Positions 1 through 5,611 of a DNA stretch of 8,786 nucleotides are shown piece by piece (positions within the stretch are counted from its first letter, which is position 1; each line of letters starts with the position of its first letter). The notes under the pieces are model-generated. The model saw only the letters and a list, made by a program, of their open reading frames with translations, made no database searches and was not told the origin of the DNA. Source of the stretch: Cocleimonas sp. (lineage in GTDB: Bacteria > Pseudomonadota > Gammaproteobacteria > Thiotrichales > Thiotrichaceae); assembly GCA_023145485.1 (NCBI GenBank), contig JAGLDT010000241.1, forward strand, positions 1-8,786, in the 5' to 3' direction. The translations under genes were made by a program, and so were the position numbers.

Positions 1-80
1 TGGGACAAAAAGGCAAGCTAGAGTTGGGAAGTAATTGAATTTTCATTTCTTAGACCAACATTAAAGTGGAAATTAACCTT
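1..80. other. Flank downstream of the aas fusion; no firm gene
   Basis: These 80 bases follow the stop of the lipid-repair fusion. I see no GC-rich hairpin with a T-run, so no rho-independent terminator can be called. Two short open stretches reach the window edge. On the minus strand an ATG at 44-46 opens a frame beginning MKIQLLPNSS that runs off the edge, 34 bp after the fusion's stop and without a convincing ribosome binding site. On the plus strand a frame ending GKLELGSN stops at 36-38 and could be the tail of a convergent gene. The visible sequence cannot decide between them. Confidence 0.3.
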
Positions 81-3000
81 TTATGAGTCAGCTAAAACTA
101 GTTTTTTCGATAATGAAAAATCTGTTTTCCCACTGCCTAGTTTAGGAATTTCTTCCATATTGATAACCTTTGCAGGTAGCATCATTGGGGGGACACCTGC
201 TTTAAGTAAGGTGTTTTTAAGATCTTTGGCCGTTATATCACTCGTAATCAGTAATACTACTTTCTCGCCTTTTTTCTCATCAGGAATATTCACTGCTACC
301 AGTTCTAACTCTGGGTCTTGCAGAGCTTTACGAATAGTCTCTTCCACCGCGGTAAGGCTGATCATTTCGCCACCGAGTTTGGCAAAGCGAGAGTAACGAT
401 CAACGATAATAAGGAAGCCATTTTTATCTAAATGTCCTTTATCCCCACTTTTATACCAGCGTTGTCCATCTATTTCGGTAATGATTTCAGCTGTTTTCTC
501 TGGCGCATTGAGATAGCCTTTCATGACTTGAGGGCCACCAATTAGAATTAAACCATCTTCGCCTGTGGCAAGTGCTTGCATGCTGTCAGGGTCAACAATA
601 CGATAGCTAGTGCCTGGTAATGGCATACCAACGCTTCCTAGTGTATTGCCTTGCTGTATCTTCCAATAAGTTGTATCCATTTGATCAGGAATATTCACAC
701 TGGCAACGGGTGACGTTTCGGTAGTGCCATAGCCTTCTAAAATATCAATTTGAAACTTTGCTTTAAAGGCTTCACGAATATCAGGACTAAGTCGCTCAGC
801 GCCTGCAACAACCATGCGTAAGGTGCTAAGCATTAAAGGGTGTACTCGTCTATTTTTAGTATATAAGCGCAGAAAGGTGGAGGTTCCAAAGAGGAAAGTT
901 GCTTCATTCAGTGCGACGGCTTTGGCAATGACGACAACATCGGTTGGGTCTGGGTGACAAACAATTGGGATGCCTTCTGTTAATGGCAAAAAGGTGGTGG
1001 CTAAAAGTCCAAAAGCGTGGAAGGTGGGTAGGGTTGACATAAGCACATCTTTTTCTCTGGGATTGAGTATATCGGCTACTTGAAGAGCATTGGTAGCAAG
1101 ATTGATATGGCTTAGTTCGATTCCTTTTGGAGTACCTTCACTACCACTGGAGAATAAAATAGCAGCTGTCGCTTCTTTATTGATTGGTTTTTGATAGATC
1201 CATTGTAAAATTTTGGTAGGTAATACGACGGTTGATAGTAAGGTCAGTAGCATGTGCGCTTTAGGGATTTCTGCTCGAAAATCTTCTAAATAGACCAGTT
1301 TGGTATCAGGGAATGTTTCAACAATATCGATACCACGTTGTTGTAATTTTGTAAGAAATTTCTTTGAGGTATAGATAGTTTTAATTTCAGCACTTTTAAC
1401 CGCGCCTTGCATCGCTTGAGTACTGGCGGTGAAGTTTAAATTGACCACTGTTTTACCGAGCGATAAAACCGCCATATTGGTAATGGCACCAGCAACACTG
1501 GCTGGTACTAGTATGCCAATATTTTGTTCTGGGCTTTTTTTCGCTATTAGTTTGGAAAAACGGAATACCGCTGTCATAAACTTATAATGATTTAAAGGCT
1601 TACCTATAGCATCGGTCGCAGCCATGCGAAAGCGCATACGTTTAGCCGTTTGTAACCAACGTGTAGGAATGGGTATGATGCGATGAGAATAGTCTTCCCA
1701 TGAACGGAAAGAGAGATCAAACAGATGACGCTTCAGCTCATCAGTTGATGTGGTTGCAGGTAATGCATCGCCAAAAGCAACAATCACATCGCGCTTGAGT
1801 CCTGATTTACGACTTGCTCTAAAGAAATTTGTGGAGCGTGACAATCGACTCCCCCATAAACCGTGCAAGTAGAAGGGGATAATTTTTGCGTTTGTATCTT
1901 TTATTGCTCTTTCATAGCCACGTTTAATATCACCTAACTGTCCTGTGCGACTAATTGCGCCTTCGGGGAATAAACATACGGCTTTACCCTGTTTGAGGAG
2001 GCTGTTAATTGTTTCTATTGAAGTGGCTGCACCACCACTGTTAATGGGGACGGCGCCAAATAGATCCAAAGCACCTTTAAGATACCAGCGTTCATAGTAG
2101 TAACGCTCAATAACAAAGTGTAGCTTTCTAGGGCTGGCTATTTGCACCAATGCCCAATCAACCCAGCTAATATGATTGCCTAGCAAAAGGATGCCTCCTG
2201 ATGCGGGTACTTTCTCAAATGCTAAGACTGTCATGCTATAACGTACAGCAAATAGACGGCTAATAATAAAGCGCAGTAAGGATTCTGGCATTTTCAACAT
2301 GGTGTAGATGCTACCAACTGCAGCGACCAATACCAATAACCAGATAATACTAATGCTACCAATGCCTACTATTGCTAGTGAAACAGTGGCAATAAGGAAA
2401 CTGAGCATCATAATATTTTGAATTAAATTATTCGATGCTAGTACGCGTCCTAGCTGTTTATCATGAGCATGGTATTGAATTAAGGCATTTAAAGGCACAA
2501 CAAAGAAGCCTCCCATTATGCCTAAAAATAAGAAGTTAAGCCCTTGTGAGAAAATAGAATCAAACATGACAAAAAAGGCAAGTGAGATGGTTATACCGAT
2601 GACACCAACAGGAATCAGTCCTGTTTCAATATGATTTTCGGATAATTTTCCTGCAATAAAAGAACCAATCATAATGCCGATTCCAGCCAGTGCCATTAAG
2701 CCTTGTACTGCGGCAGTATTTGTCATCATGAGATGTGATTTGGCAAATTCAGGGTAGGTTGCCAACATGACTTGGGAAATAGCCCAGAACATTGATAAGC
2801 CAATAATCGATAACCAGATATAAGGATGACGATAAACTAAGCGTAGATTGCGTAATTGTGTTTTTCCTTTACGGTAATCATCCCAGTGAAAGTGCATTTT
2901 CTGATTAACCGATGTTTTCTCGGGGAGTCGGTAGGCATAGAAAATTTCAACTAAAGTCAAACCAACTAATACCCATCCTAAAGGAGCAACAAAGGTTAAT

Positions 3001-3530
3001 AGCTGATCTTTACTATCCCAAGCTAAACCTGATAAAAGTTGCTCAAAGAGATAGGAGAAAAAGAAAGTAGCAGCAAGAATTGAAAACATGGTGATAGCTT
3101 GAACGGCCGCATTACCTTTAACTAGACGACGTTCGCCAACTAGTTCTTTAATAAAGCCATATTTTGCAGGTGAGTAGAGGGCGCTTTGCAAGGCAAGCAA
3201 GAAGGTCATACTAAAGCCAAACCAAAACCAGCCTTGATAATAACTAAGGGTAATCAAGAGAGTAATAGCCAGTGCAAACCATGCGCTTAGCTTCATTACT
3301 TTATTTTTAGGATATTTGTCAGCAAGGTAGCCAGAAGGGGTGAAAAGCATAATAAAGGGTAGCAATATCAATGCATTCACGATTGCGGTAAAGATAATCT
3401 GCTCTTGACCGCTGTAAGTTTTAAAAATGGTATTTTGGATTATTATTTTATGCCCAATATCAACAAAGGCATTGAGAAAAACGACCATTAAATAGGTAAA
3501 TAAGCCAATTACTTTTAATGGGTTTTTCAT
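81..3530 (-). CDS. aas: LplT-PlsC-Aas fusion: lysophospholipid flippase, acyltransferase and acyl-ACP synthetase in one chain
   Basis: This inner-membrane protein of 1149 residues should import lysophospholipid, mainly lysophosphatidylethanolamine, and re-acylate it from acyl-ACP that it makes itself. Residues 1-415 are a multi-pass MFS transporter like LplT. Residues about 430-620 are a PlsC-type acyltransferase with an intact HX4D motif (NHISWVD, H453 and D458) and FPEG at 521-524. Residues about 640-1149 are an AMP-forming acyl-activating domain with the P-loop SSGSEGTPK (794-802), YGTTE (934-938), SGD (1028-1030), a hinge-region R1045 and the C-terminal lysine K1135 in GSGK. E. coli splits these functions between LplT (about 397 aa) and Aas (719 aa), and the sum matches this length. 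All catalytic motifs look intact. The ATG at 3530 is preceded by AGGA (3538-3541) with 7 nt spacing. It lies 17 bp after the HhH gene, so the two are probably co-transcribed. The symbol is by domain similarity. A specific lysophospholipid substrate is inferred from the family. Confidence 0.93.
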   Translation of the reverse strand: MKNPLKVIGLFTYLMVVFLNAFVDIGHKIIIQNTIFKTYSGQEQIIFTAIVNALILLPFIMLFTPSGYLADKYPKNKVMKLSAWFALAITLLITLSYYQGWFWFGFSMTFLLALQSALYSPAKYGFIKELVGERRLVKGNAAVQAITMFSILAATFFFSYLFEQLLSGLAWDSKDQLLTFVAPLGWVLVGLTLVEIFYAYRLPEKTSVNQKMHFHWDDYRKGKTQLRNLRLVYRHPYIWLSIIGLSMFWAISQVMLATYPEFAKSHLMMTNTAAVQGLMALAGIGIMIGSFIAGKLSENHIETGLIPVGVIGITISLAFFVMFDSIFSQGLNFLFLGIMGGFFVVPLNALIQYHAHDKQLGRVLASNNLIQNIMMLSFLIATVSLAIVGIGSISIIWLLVLVAAVGSIYTMLKMPESLLRFIISRLFAVRYSMTVLAFEKVPASGGILLLGNHISWVDWALVQIASPRKLHFVIERYYYERWYLKGALDLFGAVPINSGGAATSIETINSLLKQGKAVCLFPEGAISRTGQLGDIKRGYERAIKDTNAKIIPFYLHGLWGSRLSRSTNFFRASRKSGLKRDVIVAFGDALPATTSTDELKRHLFDLSFRSWEDYSHRIIPIPTRWLQTAKRMRFRMAATDAIGKPLNHYKFMTAVFRFSKLIAKKSPEQNIGILVPASVAGAITNMAVLSLGKTVVNLNFTASTQAMQGAVKSAEIKTIYTSKKFLTKLQQRGIDIVETFPDTKLVYLEDFRAEIPKAHMLLTLLSTVVLPTKILQWIYQKPINKEATAAILFSSGSEGTPKGIELSHINLATNALQVADILNPREKDVLMSTLPTFHAFGLLATTFLPLTEGIPIVCHPDPTDVVVIAKAVALNEATFLFGTSTFLRLYTKNRRVHPLMLSTLRMVVAGAERLSPDIREAFKAKFQIDILEGYGTTETSPVASVNIPDQMDTTYWKIQQGNTLGSVGMPLPGTSYRIVDPDSMQALATGEDGLILIGGPQVMKGYLNAPEKTAEIITEIDGQRWYKSGDKGHLDKNGFLIIVDRYSRFAKLGGEMISLTAVEETIRKALQDPELELVAVNIPDEKKGEKVVLLITSDITAKDLKNTLLKAGVPPMMLPAKVINMEEIPKLGSGKTDFSLSKKLVLADS

Positions 3531-3547
3531 ATAATTATCCTGTTATT

Positions 3548-4180
3548 TTATTTTTTTAGTTTATTTTGCAATGCCTTTAGACCATCAAAATCATTAGCAT
3601 CCGCTAGTTTTGCTTGATTAGCCCATGACTCCATAATACCTTTATTATTGATTCGCGCACCCTTTGCAATCAGTTTTTCAACTAACGCTTCAGCGCTTGA
3701 CTCGCTGAGTTGTTTAAATGAGTTTATGCCAGCTTCTTGTAAGCGTTTAGACATACTCGGGCCAATACCTAATAGTTTAGTCAAATCATCAGGTTTAGTA
3801 GGCTTTGCTATTTTTTGTTGTTGTTCAGGCTCTACGATATCTGTTTCAGTAGCTTGTTCCTTAGGTTCTTCTTTTTGTTTTTCTACTGTTTCTTTTTTTA
3901 CGGGTTTGTCTTTTGATTTTGTTATTTCTGGTTCCGTAGTTTGTTTATTATTTGACGTTTCAGTTTCCTGACCAAGGACTTCAGTTTTTTTTAGGTTATC
4001 TCCAACAGGTTCTTGGGTTTTATCAATTGCTTTTTCAGTCTGATTGCTATTTTTACGGTTTTTCCAGAAAAAATTATAAAACAGCCACTCAATTAGCCAG
4101 CCTGTTAAAATACCAAAAATAAAAGTACTAGCAAAAGAACCTGCCATGTAGTTTGTAACAACATTTATTAGATCATTCAT
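3548..4180 (-). CDS. Membrane-anchored protein with charged linker and C-terminal helix-hairpin-helix domain
   Basis: This 210-residue protein has no function I can name. Residues 13-38 form one hydrophobic, aromatic-rich membrane segment (FIFGILTGWLIEWLFYNFFW), followed by a basic KNRKN stretch, so the C-terminal part is probably cytoplasmic. Residues about 41-128 are a low-complexity linker rich in Lys, Glu, Gln and Thr, probably disordered. Residues 131-182 carry a helix-hairpin-helix-like fold starting DDLTKLLGIGPSMSKRL, the GIGP hairpin being typical. The tail (WANQAKLADANDFDGLKALQ) is a helical extension that often follows such domains in proteins with 'DDL..I.GIGP' repeats. HhH modules usually bind DNA non-specifically but can also serve protein contacts. 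The ATG at 4180 has two Shine-Dalgarno candidates, GGAGG and AAGGA. It is the first gene of a probable operon with the lipid-repair fusion 17 bp downstream. Confidence 0.85.
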   Translation of the reverse strand: MNDLINVVTNYMAGSFASTFIFGILTGWLIEWLFYNFFWKNRKNSNQTEKAIDKTQEPVGDNLKKTEVLGQETETSNNKQTTEPEITKSKDKPVKKETVEKQKEEPKEQATETDIVEPEQQQKIAKPTKPDDLTKLLGIGPSMSKRLQEAGINSFKQLSESSAEALVEKLIAKGARINNKGIMESWANQAKLADANDFDGLKALQNKLKK

Positions 4181-4182
4181 GA

Positions 4183-4209
4183 TTTCCTTAACCTCCCATT
4201 ATTGTGGGA
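4183..4209 (-). promoter_or_regulatory. Leader with tandem Shine-Dalgarno sites and a motif shared with the moxR-like gene
   Basis: Read on the minus strand, TCCCACAAT (4201-4209) is followed after 8 nt by GTTAAGGAAA (4183-4192), 2 nt from the ATG at 4180. The same two blocks, 9 nt apart, precede the moxR-like gene. Two Shine-Dalgarno candidates are present: GGAGG (4192-4196) about 11 nt from the start and AAGGA (4185-4189) 4 nt from it. The role of the TCCCACAAT block is unknown. Confidence 0.5.
4194..4209 (-). other. Small hairpin overlapping the upstream Shine-Dalgarno
   Basis: In the transcript TCCCA (4205-4209) can pair with TGGGA (4194-4198) across a 6-nt loop. The 3' arm covers part of the GGGAGG Shine-Dalgarno candidate but leaves the nearer AAGGA free. 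With only 5 bp the stem is weak, so any effect on translation is a guess. Confidence 0.3.
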
Positions 4210-4271
4210 CTTATATTGATAAATACTAATATTATACTGTTATAAACGTAGTAAGAACCTTAATATAAGTC
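4208..4271. repeat. 10-bp perfect inverted repeat flanking the TATAAT element
   Basis: GACTTATATT at 4208-4217 is the exact reverse complement of AATATAAGTC at 4262-4271. The arm centres are 54 bp apart, close to five helical turns, and the TATAAT element at 4231-4236 lies between them. This could be a pair of operator sites for one regulator. The region is very AT-rich, so chance is a serious alternative. Confidence 0.3.
4231..4236 (-). promoter_or_regulatory. Candidate -10 box for the HhH-aas operon
   Basis: The minus strand reads a consensus TATAAT here, about 50 nt upstream of the HhH gene's ATG, in the gap after the moxR-like gene. No good -35 hexamer sits 16-18 nt upstream; the best is TTCTTA at 15 nt, matching 3 of 6. 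It is either a weak or activator-dependent promoter, or a chance match in AT-rich DNA. Confidence 0.35.
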
Positions 4272-4297
4272 TAGTACACTTATCGATGTTTAGGTCG

Positions 4298-4313
4298 AGA
4301 TTAAATTTAATCT
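4298..4313. repeat. Perfect 16-bp palindrome just downstream of the moxR-like gene
   Basis: AGATTAAATTTAATCT reads the same on both strands and lies 8 bp beyond the stop codon at 4322. It lacks GC pairs and a T-run, so it is not a typical terminator. It could be a repressor-type operator upstream of the HhH-aas promoter, but an AT-only core makes chance plausible. Confidence 0.3.
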
Positions 4314-4321
4314 AATCATCT

Positions 4322-5365
4322 TCAATCATATAGCAAAATATCTCCAATCGATTCTGCCCACTGACTAAAGGCGGGGACTTCAAATAACTCATCACCAACG
4401 GCGCGTAACATGTCAGATACTAGCATGACGCCCATTTCTTTTTGTCGGAAGGCTTTGGCGTAATTAAGAATATGTCCAAAGACCTCTTCAGCGTTGTCCT
4501 TTTCTTTAACCGCAATGGCTCGTCCTACTAATGCGGAAGCGACAGCGTACTGTAAATCAATTTCTTTAGGGGCTTTGATATCTTCCCCGCGAGTAATTGC
4601 ATCAAGATCAGGCATTTGATCAAGACTGTCGATAAAGGCTTTTAATTCAATACCCGCAGATGGACCGACACAGGCTTGCAGTGTACCAAGTAGAAGTAAA
4701 GGTTTATTGCTGAACTTTTGCAAGGCGCGGTTGGTAAACTCCCATGAGCGGGGTGAAGGAAAAGCAACAGGGTTGTGCGCAGGGTCAAAGTCAAACAGCA
4801 ATTCAGGGCGAAAACGTAAAAAGGCGATAATACTTTCATGGATATGATGTTCGTATGCCCATGCAACCCAGTCATCAAGGTTTAAATCGACATCATAATG
4901 AGAAAAGCGATTAGCAAGCGGGGAAGGCATGGCATAAGTAACACCACGATCACCTTGGCGATTACCCGCAGCAAAAATAGCCCAGCCATCAGGGACTTTG
5001 TATTCCCCTAGTTGACGATCCAGAATAAGTTGGTAAGCAGCAGCGGAAACACTAGGAACGGCAGAGGTGATTTCATCAAGAAATAAAATACCTTGGCACC
5101 CATGGCGCTCAGTATTGGGTAGCATCGCTGGAATAGCCCATTCAACCTGATCATGATCACGAAAAGGGATGCCCCGTAAATCACTGGGTTCCATTTGTGA
5201 TAAACGTATATCAATGACAGGAATATCATGGCGTTCGCCTATTTGAGCAATGATTTGAGACTTACCAACACCAGGTGGCCCCCATAACATAACAGGTGTA
5301 TGGCTACCATTTTGTGCTCCGAGGAACTCTTCATCAAGTATAATGTTGAGGTGAGATGGGCGCAT
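4322..5365 (-). CDS. MoxR-type AAA+ ATPase
   Basis: This 347-residue cytoplasmic ATPase belongs to the MoxR branch of AAA+ proteins (AAA_5-like), which usually act as chaperones that mature or insert cofactors into protein complexes together with a VWA-domain partner. Walker A is GPPGVGKS (29-36), Walker B is ILFLDEI (93-99, D97 and E98), sensor 1 is N135 in FAAGN, and an arginine-finger candidate is R153 in LANRF. SPRSWEF (204-210) fits the sensor 2 region. All catalytic residues look intact. The C-terminal third is helical and not diagnostic. The ATG at 5365 is supported by AAGGA (5371-5375) with 5 nt spacing. No VWA or CoxE-like gene lies next to it: upstream is the histidine kinase and downstream the HhH gene, each across a real intergenic gap, so it is probably transcribed alone. 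The client protein cannot be told from this window. Confidence 0.92.
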   Translation of the reverse strand: MRPSHLNIILDEEFLGAQNGSHTPVMLWGPPGVGKSQIIAQIGERHDIPVIDIRLSQMEPSDLRGIPFRDHDQVEWAIPAMLPNTERHGCQGILFLDEITSAVPSVSAAAYQLILDRQLGEYKVPDGWAIFAAGNRQGDRGVTYAMPSPLANRFSHYDVDLNLDDWVAWAYEHHIHESIIAFLRFRPELLFDFDPAHNPVAFPSPRSWEFTNRALQKFSNKPLLLLGTLQACVGPSAGIELKAFIDSLDQMPDLDAITRGEDIKAPKEIDLQYAVASALVGRAIAVKEKDNAEEVFGHILNYAKAFRQKEMGVMLVSDMLRAVGDELFEVPAFSQWAESIGDILLYD

Positions 5366-5368
5366 GTT

Positions 5369-5396
5369 TTTCCTTAACTCTGTTTAAATTGTGGGA
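5369..5396 (-). promoter_or_regulatory. Leader of the moxR-like gene with the shared two-block motif
   Basis: On the minus strand TCCCACAAT (5388-5396) is followed after 9 nt by GTTAAGGAAA (5369-5378), 3 nt from the ATG at 5365. This matches the leader of the HhH gene about 1.2 kb away in both blocks and, within 1 nt, in spacing. Here TCCCA has no pairing partner, so the hairpin seen in the other leader is absent. The second block contains the Shine-Dalgarno sequence; the first is unexplained. Confidence 0.5.
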
Positions 5397-5399
5397 GAT

Positions 5400-5428
5400 A
5401 TAATTATTCACTTAATTACCACTCTAAA
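5400..5428 (-). promoter_or_regulatory. Weak sigma70-like promoter candidate for the moxR-like gene
   Basis: On the minus strand TTTAGA (5423-5428, 4 of 6 to the -35 consensus) is separated by 17 nt from AATTAT (5400-5405, 4 of 6 to the -10 consensus). The position would give a short leader before the ATG at 5365. In such AT-rich DNA this level of match is expected fairly often. Confidence 0.22.
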
Positions 5429-5573
5429 TTCTACATAACTAAAACGAGCGGTTAGTTTTTTCATCCTGATACTTCTGCTGTGCAGTAACGGCCATCATAA
5501 CAGCTTGTAATATTATTTAATATGAGCTGCAGAATGACAATAAAGGACATTAGTTTGCTTGAAAATCTACCAT
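5408..5573 (-). other. Intergenic gap with chained micro-ORFs
   Basis: The 246-bp gap between the kinase and the moxR-like gene has no recognisable gene or convincing terminator. It does hold three tiny minus-strand frames linked end to start. A 7-codon frame (5550-5573) meets a 29-codon frame (5461-5550, starting MSFIVILQ) at a TAATG junction. That meets an 18-codon frame (5408-5464, MKKLTARFSYVEFRVVIK) at an ATGA junction. A further 19-codon frame (5439-5498, MMAVTAQQKYQDEKTNRSF) overlaps in another phase and has coding-like composition. None has a good Shine-Dalgarno site. They may be leader peptides, remnants of a lost gene, or chance. Confidence 0.2.
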
Positions 5574-5611
5574 ATTAATTTCACTTAAGGGAAGTTATTT
5601 CATGCACATCA

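Noticed and set aside
1..46. Partial minus-strand gene starting MKIQLLPNSS at position 46
   Set aside because: Only 15 codons are visible, the ribosome binding site is poor, and a competing plus-strand tail is equally possible, so it is mentioned only under the flank.
160..396. Open frame of 78 codons on the plus strand inside the aas fusion
   Set aside because: It is antisense to the well-conserved acyl-activating domain, has no ribosome binding site, and its product resembles nothing.
3648..3971. Open frame of 107 codons on the plus strand, rich in Ser, Phe and Cys
   Set aside because: It is the antisense of the Lys/Glu/Thr-rich linker and HhH domain of the minus-strand gene; its composition simply mirrors that region.
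4642..5229. Two out-of-frame minus-strand open frames (78 and 73 codons) inside the moxR-like gene
   Set aside because: They overlap a gene whose AAA+ motifs are intact along the whole length, and there is no start signal.
5439..5465. Hairpin-like AACTAA / TTAGTT followed by a T-run on the plus strand
   Set aside because: It is oriented for plus-strand transcription where no gene exists, and the stem is AT-rich and weak.
5510..5523. AT-only dyad ATATTA-TT-TAATAT
   Set aside because: The loop is too small for a hairpin, and such dyads are expected in AT-rich intergenic DNA.
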